Source: Kiloniellales bacterium (lineage in GTDB: Bacteria > Pseudomonadota > Alphaproteobacteria > Kiloniellales > JAKSBE01). From it: a stretch of 64,000 nucleotides of DNA. A program made the position numbers and the translations under genes. This document shows, piece after piece, positions 45,199 to 54,425 of the stretch (position 1 is its first letter; every line of letters starts with the position of its first letter). The stretch covers positions 161,847-225,846 of the forward strand of contig JASJBF010000002.1 of assembly GCA_030066685.1 (NCBI GenBank). The letters run 5' to 3'. Below the pieces are notes generated by a model. That model did not search any database, had not been told where the DNA came from, and saw only the letters and a program-made list of their open reading frames with translations.

Positions 45199-46533
45199 TC
45201 ACCCGAGCAGGACATGGTAGAGGGCGCCGAGGGCCGCGCCGGCGGCCAGCGTTGGCAGCATCGGCAGCTTGAAGCGCAGCATGGCGACCAGGGCGGCGCC
45301 GGTTAGAACCAGGGAGGCTGGATCGACGGTATCCCAGACCGGACGGTAGAGCCGCAGGGCCGAGACCCGGACCTCCTCGACTTCGGCGAAGCTGATGTGC
45401 AGGGCGAACCACAGCGCAAGGTTCAGGATCACCCCGACCACGGCGGCGGTCACGCCCGAGAGCGCAGCGTCCAGCTTGGCCTTGCCGCGCAGGGCCTCGA
45501 CGTAGGGCGCGCCCAGGAAGATCCACAGGAAGCAGGGCAGGAAGGTGACCCAGGTGGTCAGGACGGCGCCCAGGATTCCGGCGCCCACCGGGTCCAGGGC
45601 GCCGGGATTGCGGTAGGCGCCGAGGAAGCCGACGAACTGCACCACCATGATCAGCGGCCCGGGCGTGGTTTCCGCAAGGCCCAAACCGTCCAGCATCTCG
45701 CCCGGCGCAAGCCAGCCGTAGGCCTCGACCGCCTGCTGTCCGACGTAGGCCAGCACCGCATAGGCGCCGCCGAAGGTGACGACGGCCATCTTGCTGAAGA
45801 ACACGGCGACCTGTGTGAAGACGTCATCCGGTCCGAGGAGGGCCAGGAGCGCCGCGGTCGGCGCAAGCCAGAGCCCCAGGCAGACCAGGGGCGTGCGGAG
45901 GCTTGCGCGGCGATCGCGGCGTGGCGCGGTCATCGCGGTGCTCCGCGGACCCTCTGCCCGCATCCAGCCCGCGCCCAGGAAGCCGAGCAGTCCGGCGCTT
46001 ACCACGATCAGCGGAAAAGGCAGGGCGAGGAAGAAGATGCCGACGAAGGCGGCCGCCGCGATCCCCAGGTGCAGACGGTTGCGCAGGGCCCGGCGGCCGA
46101 TGCGCAGCAGCGCCTCGGCCACCACCGCGAGGACCACCGCCTTGATCCCGAAGAAGGCGGCCGCGACCAGGGGCAACTCGCCGTAGGCCGCGTAGAGCAG
46201 CGACAGCCCCAGGATCACCAGGGCCCCGGGCAGCACGAAGAGGATGCCGGCGACCAGGCCGCCCAGGGTCCGGTGCAGCAGCCAGCCGACGTAGGTCGCC
46301 AGCTGCTGCGCCTCGGGTCCCGGCAGCAGCATGCAGAAGTTGAGGGCGTGGAGGAACCGCGCCTCGTCGATCCACTTCTTCTCCTCGACCAGGATCTTAT
46401 GCATCAGCGCGATCTGGCCGGCCGGCCCGCCGAAGCTGATCAGGCCGATGCGTAGCCAGACCCGGAAGGCCTCCTGGAAGGGGACCGCCAGGCTTCCGGC
46501 GGTTCCATCGGCCCCGATGTCGCGCGCCTCCAT
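45199..46533 (-). CDS. chrA: Chromate transporter ChrA
   Basis: This protein of about 444 residues has the two-domain CHR architecture. The N-terminal half starts FRVWLRIGLISFGGPAGQIALMHKILVEEKKWIDEARFLHALNFCMLLPGPEAQQLATYVGWL. The second half has the mirrored VAVFFSKMAVVTFGGAYAVLAYVGQ and LGLAETTPGPLIMVVQFVGFLGAY. It exports chromate from the cytoplasm. ATG 46533 follows GGAGGGATCC and overlaps the stop of the chrB-like gene by one base (TGATG). Confidence 0.94.
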   Translation of the reverse strand: MEARDIGADGTAGSLAVPFQEAFRVWLRIGLISFGGPAGQIALMHKILVEEKKWIDEARFLHALNFCMLLPGPEAQQLATYVGWLLHRTLGGLVAGILFVLPGALVILGLSLLYAAYGELPLVAAAFFGIKAVVLAVVAEALLRIGRRALRNRLHLGIAAAAFVGIFFLALPFPLIVVSAGLLGFLGAGWMRAEGPRSTAMTAPRRDRRASLRTPLVCLGLWLAPTAALLALLGPDDVFTQVAVFFSKMAVVTFGGAYAVLAYVGQQAVEAYGWLAPGEMLDGLGLAETTPGPLIMVVQFVGFLGAYRNPGALDPVGAGILGAVLTTWVTFLPCFLWIFLGAPYVEALRGKAKLDAALSGVTAAVVGVILNLALWFALHISFAEVEEVRVSALRLYRPVWDTVDPASLVLTGAALVAMLRFKLPMLPTLAAGAALGALYHVLLG

Positions 46534-47336
46534 CAGGATCCCTCCGGAGCGGCCGGGTCCGCAGTGCCCAGACGGCACCCGACGTAGAGGGCGTCGAAGA
46601 CCGGCAGGGCCGCGGAGACCCGCGCCGCGTCCTCCTCGAAGACCTCGGTTAGGCCGGCGATCATGGCTGGCAGCCCGATCCCGGCTTGGCCGCTGCCGTC
46701 GCGATCCCGGCCCGCCTTCTCGACGAGACCTGCAAGGTCATTAAGTGCGTCATCCCTTAAGCTGTAGCGCAGGAAGAAGTCATGCAAGCGACAGCCGTCG
46801 CCTTGGCCGGGTGCTGCGGAGCGGATTGGCCGGGCGCCGAGTTCGCTTGCGACCTCCTCGACCCAGTCCGGCTCGACGAAGTGCAACACCGCGGCCGGGT
46901 CGAGGAAGCGCCGGACGAACCAAGTGCGGGCGAGGCCGTCCAGGCCGATGCCGGTCGCCGCGACCCACTGGCTGCGATCCGTCACTCCGTCGGGGAGACC
47001 GGGCGACTTTTTGATCAGGGGGCCGCCCGACGCGCGATAGCCTTCGATGCCGCCGGAAAGGTAGCGCGCGTCGAATCCCTGCTCGCGCAGCAGCGCGGCC
47101 GCGCTCAGGCCGACCTGGTGGCCGTGGACGCAGTAGACGACGATCTCGCCGCTGCCGTGGAGCTCGCCGGCCCAGGTCTCGGCATCGCGATGGTCGCGCC
47201 AGACGGCGCCTGGGATCAGGTCTGTCGCCGCTTCGAAGACCTCGGAGCGGCGCACGTCGACAAGCCTCGGACAGGCCGCCGTCCCGACCAGGCGGCTCAG
47301 AACTCGAGAAGAAAAGCTTGCTTGCGTCTTGCCCAT
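46533..47336 (-). CDS. chrB: Rhodanese-ChrB-type chromate resistance protein
   Basis: This 267-residue protein has an N-terminal rhodanese-like domain (LVDVRRSEVFEAATDLIPGAVW, then the Cys loop VYCVHGHQVGLSAA). It is joined to a ChrB C-terminal chromate-resistance domain (GLARTWFVRRFLDPAAVLHFVEP, then DGCRLHDFFLRYSL). In other bacteria ChrB senses chromate or reduces its toxicity; the rhodanese fusion suggests sulfur- or thiol-dependent chemistry. ATG 47336 is used. It overlaps chrA by one base, so the two are coupled. Confidence 0.85.
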   Translation of the reverse strand: MGKTQASFSSRVLSRLVGTAACPRLVDVRRSEVFEAATDLIPGAVWRDHRDAETWAGELHGSGEIVVYCVHGHQVGLSAAALLREQGFDARYLSGGIEGYRASGGPLIKKSPGLPDGVTDRSQWVAATGIGLDGLARTWFVRRFLDPAAVLHFVEPDWVEEVASELGARPIRSAAPGQGDGCRLHDFFLRYSLRDDALNDLAGLVEKAGRDRDGSGQAGIGLPAMIAGLTEVFEEDAARVSAALPVFDALYVGCRLGTADPAAPEGS

Positions 47337-47553
47337 TTGCTCGACCCTCCAATACAGGAGCGTTGAGCGGTGCTTGGGCAAGGGATGCCTTGGACCGGTC
47401 GGGAGACCGCTTCACCCCGACAATGAGATACTAGCCCGGAAGGCGCCAAAGCTTCAATCCCGCCACGGGACGCACAGCTTTCGCTATCGATCAAAATCGT
47501 TAGACTGCCGGCTCTTTCAACTCCTTCGGCGCAGACTCGGCGAAGCAAGCTCC

Positions 47554-48534
47554 ATGACCGTCCTCGTCACCGGCGTCGCCGGCTTCATCGGTTCCCACGT
47601 GGCCGGGGCCCTGCTCGACCGGGGCGAGCAGGTCATCGGGATCGACAATCTCAACGATTACTACGACCCGGCCCTCAAGGAGGCCCGCCTCGCCCAGTTT
47701 CGGGGCCGCAACGCCTTCGCCTTCCACCGCCTGGACGTCAGTGACCTGGCGGCGATCCTGGGGATGGTCGAGGCCCATCCGGAGATCACCCGGGTGGTCC
47801 ATCTGGCCGCCCAGGCCGGGGTGCGCTATTCGCTGGAGAACCCCTTGGCCTACATCGAGGCCAATGTCAGGGGCCAGCAGGTGATGATCGAGGCCTGCCG
47901 ACGCCTGCCGCGCTGCGAGCACTTCGTCTACGCCTCCTCCTCCTCGGTCTACGGCGCCAACCGTAAGCTGCCCTTCTCGGTCGAGGACCCGGTCGACCGG
48001 CCAGTCTCGCTCTACGCCGCGACCAAGCGCGCCGGCGAGCTCATGGCCTACACCGCGGCGCACCTCCACCGCCTGCCCTCGACCGGCCTTCGGTACTTCA
48101 CGGTCTACGGTCCCTGGGGTCGGCCCGACATGTCGGCCTACATCTTCACCGACGCGATCTTCAAGGGCCGGCCGATCACGATCTTCAACCAGGGCGAGAT
48201 GCGCCGCGACTTCACCTATATCGACGACATCGTCGCCGGCACAGTGAACGCCCTCGACCGGCCGCCGGCCGATGGCGGCGCGGTCCCGCCGCAGCGAGTC
48301 TACAACCTCGGCAACCACCGCTCCGAGGACCTGATGCGCTTCATCGGGGTGCTGGAAGCGGCTTGCGGCAAGGAGGCGATCAAGGAATTCGGGCCCATGC
48401 AGCCCGGCGACGTCAAGGAGACCTATGCCGACATCGAGGCCTCCCGGCGCGACCTGGGCTTCGAGCCGCGCACCCCAATCGACGAAGGCCTGCCCCGCTT
48501 CGTCGAATGGTACCGGGATTATCACAAGGTCTAG
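47554..48534 (+). CDS. UDP-glucuronate 4-epimerase-like NAD-dependent epimerase
   Basis: This 326-residue extended SDR has the NAD motif GVAGFIGSHVA, IDNLNDYYDPALKEARL (typical of glucuronate epimerases), VYASSSSVYG, and the catalytic YAATK with RPVS before it, then LRYFTVYGPWGRPDM and RRDFTYIDDIV. It probably interconverts UDP-glucuronate and UDP-galacturonate for surface polysaccharide. A long frame runs upstream to 47329 but the NAD motif fixes the start at ATG 47554. It is divergent from the chrBA pair. Confidence 0.92.
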   Translation: MTVLVTGVAGFIGSHVAGALLDRGEQVIGIDNLNDYYDPALKEARLAQFRGRNAFAFHRLDVSDLAAILGMVEAHPEITRVVHLAAQAGVRYSLENPLAYIEANVRGQQVMIEACRRLPRCEHFVYASSSSVYGANRKLPFSVEDPVDRPVSLYAATKRAGELMAYTAAHLHRLPSTGLRYFTVYGPWGRPDMSAYIFTDAIFKGRPITIFNQGEMRRDFTYIDDIVAGTVNALDRPPADGGAVPPQRVYNLGNHRSEDLMRFIGVLEAACGKEAIKEFGPMQPGDVKETYADIEASRRDLGFEPRTPIDEGLPRFVEWYRDYHKV

Positions 48535-48605
48535 GCTTCGCAAGGCAGGTTCGCTCTCCCGATCGTGAAGCGCCCGGCGGACGCGAGGCTGCTAGGCTCC
48601 CCGCC

Positions 48606-49007
48606 ATGCGATATCGAAGCCTAGCCCGCCTTGCCGCCGCCGGACTGCTGCTCGCGACGGCGACCGCACTGGCCCAGCACGGCCAGGGCGAGGCCCTGCC
48701 CCAGGGCAATTCCGGCTGCCCGGAGAGCCGGGCCTTTCTCGAGCCGGAGCTGACGACCCGGCCCGAGGACGGTGCGTTCTACGACACCCAGCGCCAGGCG
48801 ATCGGCATGCCGATCCGCGACGTGATCCGTGCCATGGGCGGGATCGAAGCGGCCTATGTCGTCGCCGAGCGGACCCGGGCGAGCGCGAGGGCGAAGCTGG
48901 CCGAAGGTGCCCAGGGGGCGGAGCGCCGCTTCCACCAGGACACGATCCTGCGCGCCGACGCGCTGATCGCCATCCTCGATTGCCTGCAGAGCGGCGAGGG
49001 GGCTTAG
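48606..49007 (+). CDS. Secreted hypothetical protein
   Basis: This 133-residue protein has a signal peptide (RLAAAGLLLATATALA, cleaved near LAQ-HG). The mature part is acidic and helical, with two cysteines (GCPESRAF and ILDCLQ) that could form a disulfide. No family is recognised. It lies between the epimerase gene and the acyl-CoA ligase gene; the latter runs in the opposite direction and ends 33 nt away. Confidence 0.6.
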   Translation: MRYRSLARLAAAGLLLATATALAQHGQGEALPQGNSGCPESRAFLEPELTTRPEDGAFYDTQRQAIGMPIRDVIRAMGGIEAAYVVAERTRASARAKLAEGAQGAERRFHQDTILRADALIAILDCLQSGEGA

Positions 49008-49040
49008 GTCAGCTCCAAGCTTTGAAAGGAAAGAGCGGAG

Positions 49041-50921
49041 TCACGATCCGCTCTGGGCCGTCTCGCTCTGGGCCGTCTCGCTCTGGGCCGTCTCGCTCTG
49101 GGCCGTGTCGCTCTGGGCAGTCTCGCTTTGGCGGCGCTCGTAGAGGCCGTCGAGGAGCTTGCCGTAGGCCTCCTTGATCTTGTGGCGGCGGATCTTGAGG
49201 GTCGGGGTCAGCATGTGGTTGTCGACCGAGAAGGACTCCGGCGCGATGGCGAAGCGGCGGACCTTCTCCAGCGGCGAGAGCTCGGCGTTGACCCGGTCGA
49301 CCGCCGCGGCGACCGCCTTGCGCAGCTCCGCATCGCCGTGCAGCTCGGCGAGACCGCCGGTCTTGCCGTTCTCCTTGGCCCACTCGGTGACGAACTCCGG
49401 GTCGGGCACCAGCAGGGCCACGAGGTTGGGCCGCTTGTCGCCGTAGACCATGGCCTGATGGAGCTCCGGCTGCAGGGTCAGGAAACCCTCGATCCGGGCC
49501 GGCGAGACATTGTCGCCGCCGGAAAACACGATGATGTCCTTCTTGCGGTCGGTGATCTTCACGAAGCCCTCGGCGTCCATCTCACCGATGTCGCCGGTGT
49601 GCAGCCAGCCGTCCCGAAGCACGGCCTTGGTCGCGACTTCGTCGCGCCAGTAGCCCTTCATCACCATGGGGCCGCGGACCAGGATTTCGCCGTCCTCGGC
49701 GATCCTCACCTGGACCCCGGTCATCGGCGGGCCGACGGTCTCCATCTTAACCTTGCCCGGCAGATTCACCGAGATCACCGGCGCCGCCTCGGTCTGGCCG
49801 TAGCCCTGCAGGACCCGCAGGCCCAGCGCCGTGAAGAAGATGCCGATGTCCGGATTGAGCGCGGCGCCGCCGGAGACGAAGGCTTTGAGCCGGCCGCCGA
49901 AGCGCTGCTTGACCTTGCGGCGGACGAGGAGCGTCAGGATCGCGTCGAGGATCCGCTCCTTCAGGGTCAGGCTGTCCGGGTCCAGGTAGCGCTTGCGCCC
50001 GAGCTCGACGGTGCGGTGGAAGAGCTTGGCCTTGCGCCCGCCCTGCTTCTCGACGCCCTTGAGGATCCGTTGATAGATCGACTCGTAGAGCCGCGGCACC
50101 GCGGTCATCAGGGTCGGCCGCGCCTCGGCCAGGTTGGTCAGCAGCTTCTCGACGCTCTCGGCGTAGTAGATCTGGGCGCCCAGGGCCATGGGGAAGAACT
50201 GGCCGCCGGAGTGCTCGTAGGCGTGCGACAGCGGCAGGAAGGACAGGAAGACCTCGTTGCCCACTCCCAGGATCTTAAGCACGTCGTGGGCGCCTAGGCA
50301 GTTCTGCATGACGTTCATGTGGCTGAGCATCACCCCCTTGGGCGTGCCGCCGGTGCCCGAGGTGTAGATGAAGCAGGCCGTGTCGTCGCGCTTGAGCTTG
50401 GAGACCATCTCGGCGGTGTCGTCGGGCCGCTTGGCGCCGTCGTCGATCAGCTGCCACCAGTCGTAGAGCTGCACCGTGGTGTCTTGGCCGAGCTCCGGCG
50501 GCTGGATAGTCACGACGAAGCGGCACTCCGGGGCGTCGATCGCCGCCGGCAGAACCTTCTGCGCCAGGGCCTTGGTCGAGACGATGGCGCCGACCGCGCC
50601 GCTGTGCGACAGGATGTGGTGGTGGTCGCCGACGTTGTTGGTGGTGTAGGCGGGGACCGTGATCGCGCCGGCGCTCATGATCGCGACATCTGCGATCAGC
50701 CACTCCGGCCGGTTCTCCGAGACAAGGACTACGCGATCCCCCGGCTTGACCCCGATGGCGCGCAGACCGCGGGACAGGGCGCTGACCGCCTCCGCGACCT
50801 CGGTCCAGGTCAGGAACCGGTATTTGCCCTCGCGCTTGGCCCAAAGGAAGGGCTTGCCGTCCAGGCGTTTTGCCTGATCGAACAGGAGAGCGGGCAGGCT
50901 TTGCCAGCGGTCTAGATCCAC
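49041..50921 (-). CDS. Long-chain fatty acid-CoA ligase with repetitive C-terminal tail
   Basis: This 626-residue AMP-forming ligase has the P-loop-like motif YTSGTGGTPKGVMLSH, YGQTEAAPVISVNLPG, and the DGWLHTGDIGEMDAEGFVKITDRKKDIIVFSGG region. It makes acyl-CoA from fatty acids, ATP and CoA, for beta-oxidation or lipid synthesis. The last residues are SETAQ units from an in-frame 15-bp tandem repeat, absent from usual family members. GGGGGAT lies before the ATG. It is divergent from the oligopeptidase gene with 107 nt between. Confidence 0.93.
   Translation of the reverse strand: MDLDRWQSLPALLFDQAKRLDGKPFLWAKREGKYRFLTWTEVAEAVSALSRGLRAIGVKPGDRVVLVSENRPEWLIADVAIMSAGAITVPAYTTNNVGDHHHILSHSGAVGAIVSTKALAQKVLPAAIDAPECRFVVTIQPPELGQDTTVQLYDWWQLIDDGAKRPDDTAEMVSKLKRDDTACFIYTSGTGGTPKGVMLSHMNVMQNCLGAHDVLKILGVGNEVFLSFLPLSHAYEHSGGQFFPMALGAQIYYAESVEKLLTNLAEARPTLMTAVPRLYESIYQRILKGVEKQGGRKAKLFHRTVELGRKRYLDPDSLTLKERILDAILTLLVRRKVKQRFGGRLKAFVSGGAALNPDIGIFFTALGLRVLQGYGQTEAAPVISVNLPGKVKMETVGPPMTGVQVRIAEDGEILVRGPMVMKGYWRDEVATKAVLRDGWLHTGDIGEMDAEGFVKITDRKKDIIVFSGGDNVSPARIEGFLTLQPELHQAMVYGDKRPNLVALLVPDPEFVTEWAKENGKTGGLAELHGDAELRKAVAAAVDRVNAELSPLEKVRRFAIAPESFSVDNHMLTPTLKIRRHKIKEAYGKLLDGLYERRQSETAQSDTAQSETAQSETAQSETAQSGS
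49051..49125. repeat. Five tandem 15-bp repeats inside the acyl-CoA ligase 3' end
   Basis: The unit CTCTGGGCCGTCTCG occurs three times exactly and twice with a single change (one G for C, one A for C), followed by a degenerate copy. On the coding strand it gives ETAQS pentapeptides (one DTAQS). Because the unit is a multiple of three it can expand or contract without shifting the frame, as in minisatellites. Confidence 0.85.
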
Positions 50922-51028
50922 GCCATCCCCCTAAGGCCGTCGCGCTATCGTTCTATATTGTGATGCTGCGCGCTTGGCTCATCCCTTATGGCGGCCTATA
51001 TGGCTGAGCGTCAAGGAGGTGCAGCACC

Positions 51029-52834
51029 ATGATCGATACCGCCCGGACCGCCGGAACCGCCGAAACCGAGCTCGGTCCCCTGCCGACCTGGGACCTTTCG
51101 GACCTTTATCCGGAGGCCGACGGACCGGCACTGCGCGCCGATCTGACCGAGCTGACCGACGAGGCCGAGGCCTTTCGGACGCGCTACGAGGGCAAGCTCG
51201 ACGGGCTCGACGGCGAGGCCCTGGGCGCCGCCCTGGAGGCCTACGAAGTCCTGCGCGAGCGGCTCGACCGGATCATGAGCTTCGCCCAGCTGGCCTATTC
51301 CGGCGACATCAGCAACCCCGAGATCGGCCGCTTCTATCAGTCGATGCAGGAGGCGACGAACGGCATCGCGAGCCGGGTTCTGTTCTTCACTCTGGAGCTC
51401 AACCGGCTTCCGGAGGAGCCGCTGGAGGGCAAGCTGGAGGCCGCGCCGCGGCTGGCGCGCTACCGGCCCTGGCTGCGCGACCTTCGGGCGCTGCGCCCGC
51501 ACCAGCTCGCCGACGACCTGGAGCGGCTGCTGCACGAGAAGTACGTCGCCGGCCGCGGTGCCTGGGTCCGGCTCTTCGACGAGACCATGGCCGCGCTGCG
51601 CTTCCCTCTGGACGGTCAGGATCTGACCAGCGCCGAGATCCTCGACAAGCTGACCGATCCCGAGGCCACGGTCCGCAAGGCAGCGGCGGAATCCCTCGGG
51701 CGGGTTCTGGGCGCCAACGTCAAGCTCTTCGGCCACATCACCAATACCCTGGCCAAGGACAAGGAGATCGAGGACGGCTGGCGCGGCTTCGCCCGGCCGG
51801 TCTCGTCCCGGAACCTGGGCAACTACGTCGAGGACGAGGTCGTCGAAGCCCTGGTCGCCGCGGTGCGCGAGGCCTTCCCCAGGCTGTCGCACCGCTACTA
51901 TGCCCTCAAGGCGAAGTGGTTCGGGGTGGAGCGGCTGCCCTATTGGGACCGCAACGCGCCGCTGCCGGACGAGGACCGGCGCCGGATCCCCTGGGCCGAG
52001 GCCCGGGACACGGTGCTCTCGGCCTATGCCGCCTTTTCCGGCGAGCTGGCCGAGGTCGGCCGGCGCTTCTTCGACAACCCCTGGATCGACGCCCCGGTGC
52101 GGCCTGGCAAGGCGCCCGGCGCCTTCGCCCATCCGACGGTGCCCAGCGCCCATCCCTACCTGCTGGTCAACTACCAGGGCCGGACCCGCGACGTCATGAC
52201 CCTGGCCCACGAGCTGGGCCACGGCGTGCATCAGGTGCTGGCCGGCGCCCAGGGCCATCTCATGGCCGAGACGCCGCTCACCCTGGCCGAGACCGCCAGC
52301 GTCTTCGGCGAGATGCTGACCTTCCGGGCGATCCTGGCCGCGGAGGACGATCGGACCCGCCGCAGAGTCATGCTGGCGCAGAAGGTCGAAGACATGCTCA
52401 ACACCGTGGTCCGGCAGATCGCCATGCACAACTTCGAAACCCGAGTCCACGACGAGCGGCGGGGCGGCGAGCTGCTGCCGGAGCGTCTGGGGGAGATCTG
52501 GCTGGAGAGCCAGACGGAGGCCCTGGGCCCGGCGGTGACCCTGGAGGGCGACTATCGGCACTACTGGGCCTACATCCCGCATTTCGTCCACGTGCCCTTC
52601 TATGTTTACGCTTACGCCTTCGGCGATTGCCTGGTGAACTCGCTCTACGCGGTCTACGAGGACGCCTCGGCCGGCTTTGCTGAGCGCTACCTGGAGATGC
52701 TGCGGGCTGGCGGGACCAAGCGGCACAAGGAGCTCCTGGCACCCTTCGGCCTGGACGCCGCGGATCCCGGCTTCTGGTCCCGGGGCCTGGGTGTCGTCGG
52801 CGGCTTCATCGACGAGCTGGAGGCGATGGATTAA
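51029..52834 (+). CDS. pepF: Oligoendopeptidase F (M3 family)
   Basis: This 601-residue protein has the zinc motif LAHELGHGVHQ (His394, Glu395, His398) and the downstream Glu in ETASVFGEML, as in M3 oligopeptidases. The opening LPTWDLSDLYPEADGPAL is a PepF hallmark. It cleaves short peptides (about 7-17 residues) in the cytoplasm. AAGGAGG precedes the ATG. Confidence 0.94.
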   Translation: MIDTARTAGTAETELGPLPTWDLSDLYPEADGPALRADLTELTDEAEAFRTRYEGKLDGLDGEALGAALEAYEVLRERLDRIMSFAQLAYSGDISNPEIGRFYQSMQEATNGIASRVLFFTLELNRLPEEPLEGKLEAAPRLARYRPWLRDLRALRPHQLADDLERLLHEKYVAGRGAWVRLFDETMAALRFPLDGQDLTSAEILDKLTDPEATVRKAAAESLGRVLGANVKLFGHITNTLAKDKEIEDGWRGFARPVSSRNLGNYVEDEVVEALVAAVREAFPRLSHRYYALKAKWFGVERLPYWDRNAPLPDEDRRRIPWAEARDTVLSAYAAFSGELAEVGRRFFDNPWIDAPVRPGKAPGAFAHPTVPSAHPYLLVNYQGRTRDVMTLAHELGHGVHQVLAGAQGHLMAETPLTLAETASVFGEMLTFRAILAAEDDRTRRRVMLAQKVEDMLNTVVRQIAMHNFETRVHDERRGGELLPERLGEIWLESQTEALGPAVTLEGDYRHYWAYIPHFVHVPFYVYAYAFGDCLVNSLYAVYEDASAGFAERYLEMLRAGGTKRHKELLAPFGLDAADPGFWSRGLGVVGGFIDELEAMD

Positions 52835-52859
52835 GCGAAATCCCCGGCGCCGCAGCGGC

Positions 52860-52872
52860 CGTATAGTATACG
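52860..52872 (+). promoter_or_regulatory. AT-rich palindrome with -10-like element
   Basis: CGTATAGTATACG is a 13-bp perfect palindrome around a central G. It contains TATAGT, a good -10 candidate, and lies 58 nt before the ABC1 kinase gene in otherwise GC-rich DNA. A matching -35 is not obvious. Confidence 0.35.
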
Positions 52873-52930
52873 AGCGGCGTCGCGCCGACGCGCGCTGGAC
52901 AGACCGAGCCGGCGGGGCCATCTAGGTGTC

Positions 52931-54295
52931 ATGACAGACAGCGATTTCACGGACGAATCCTCCCGCCTGAGCGGCCGGGTCAAGCGCTACGCCAAGGTCG
53001 GCGGGGCGGTCGGCGGCCTGGCGGCGCAGTTCATCGGCGCCCGCTATCTCGGCCTGGACCTGGATTCCGGCCGGCATTCCTCGGAGCTGAAGTCGGCCCT
53101 CGGCGGCCTCAAGGGGCCCTTGATGAAGGTCGCCCAGATCCTGGCGACCATTCCCGACGCCCTGCCGCGGGAGTACGCCGAGGAACTGCGCCAGCTCCAG
53201 GCCAACGCGCCCTCCATGGGCTGGCCCTTCGTGCGCCGCCGCATGCGCAGCGAGCTGGGTCCGGACTGGCAAGCCAACTTCGCCGATTTCGAGCACGAGG
53301 CCGCGGCGGCGGCCTCGCTTGGCCAGGTCCACCGGGCGACCGGCCACGACGGCCGCGCGCTGGCCTGCAAGCTGCAGTACCCGGACATGCAGTCGACCGT
53401 GGAGGCCGACCTGCAGCAGCTGAAGCTGGTGTTCTCGATCTACCGGCGCAGCGATAAGGCGATCGACCCCTCGGAGATCTACAAGGAGCTGTCGGAGCGC
53501 CTGCGCGAGGAGCTGGACTACGACCGCGAGGCCCGGCACATGCACCTCTACGCCGACATGCTCGGGGACGAGCCGGGCGTGCGGGTGCCCGACGTCCTGC
53601 CGGAGCTCTCCACCGACCGGCTGCTAACCATGACCTGGCTGGGCGGCACGCCGATCATGGACTTCGTCGCCGGCCATCCCGACACCGAGCTGCGCAACAC
53701 CGTGGCCTACAACATGTTCAGGGCCTGGTACGTGCCCTTCTACTTCTACGGCGTGATCCACGGCGATCCGCACCTGGGCAACTACAGCCTGCGCGAGGAC
53801 GGCTCGGTCAACCTGCTCGACTTCGGCTGCATCCGGGTCTTCGACTCCAGCTTCGTGCGCGGGGTGATCGACCTCTATCACGCCCTGGAGACCGGCGACG
53901 AGGCGCTGGCGGTCAGCGCCTACGAGACCTGGGGCTTCACCGGCATCGGCAAGGAATTGCTCGAAGTCCTCAACATCTGGGCCGAGTTCATCTACGCACC
54001 CCTGCTGGAGGACAAGGTCCGCAGGATCCAGGACAGCGACAGCGGCCTCTACGGCGCCCAGGTCGCCGGCAAGGTCCACAAGGAGCTGAAGCGGGTCGGC
54101 GGCGTCACCCCGCCGCGCGAGTTCGTCCTGATGGACCGCGCCGCCATCGGCCTGGGCTCGGTCTTCATGCACCTCAAGGCGGAGATCAACTGGCACCGCC
54201 TGTTCCACGACCTGGTCGCCGATTTCGACGAGGCGGCTCTCAAGGCGCGCCAGGCAGCCGCCTTGAAGGCGGCAGAAGTGCCGGCGGCGGGCTGA
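52931..54295 (+). CDS. ABC1/UbiB/AarF-like kinase family protein
   Basis: This 454-residue protein has the ABC1 features. LKSALGGLKGPLMKVAQILATIPDALP is the KxGQ-like region (here KxAQ). AAASLGQVHRAT replaces the glycine loop, and the end has HGDPHLGNYSL and NLLDFGCIRVF (DFG). The family consists of atypical kinases/ATPases that support ubiquinone biosynthesis or lipid handling at membranes. It is not the canonical UbiB, as it has no C-terminal membrane pair. It starts 96 nt after pepF. Confidence 0.88.
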   Translation: MTDSDFTDESSRLSGRVKRYAKVGGAVGGLAAQFIGARYLGLDLDSGRHSSELKSALGGLKGPLMKVAQILATIPDALPREYAEELRQLQANAPSMGWPFVRRRMRSELGPDWQANFADFEHEAAAAASLGQVHRATGHDGRALACKLQYPDMQSTVEADLQQLKLVFSIYRRSDKAIDPSEIYKELSERLREELDYDREARHMHLYADMLGDEPGVRVPDVLPELSTDRLLTMTWLGGTPIMDFVAGHPDTELRNTVAYNMFRAWYVPFYFYGVIHGDPHLGNYSLREDGSVNLLDFGCIRVFDSSFVRGVIDLYHALETGDEALAVSAYETWGFTGIGKELLEVLNIWAEFIYAPLLEDKVRRIQDSDSGLYGAQVAGKVHKELKRVGGVTPPREFVLMDRAAIGLGSVFMHLKAEINWHRLFHDLVADFDEAALKARQAAALKAAEVPAAG

Positions 54296-54425
54296 GCGCG
54301 ACCCGGCAGGAACCGAGCGCTCCTGGGCCAGCTCGCCATCACGGCCTTAACGCCGGCTAAACCGTCGGTTGCTAGCTTTTCATGCGATTTCCGCCCTCTG
54401 GGCAGGTCGCATGGAGTCGAGCGCG

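Noticed and set aside
49051..49125. The tandem repeat as a CRISPR array
   Set aside because: The 15-bp units are directly adjacent with no spacers and they are in frame within a protein gene.
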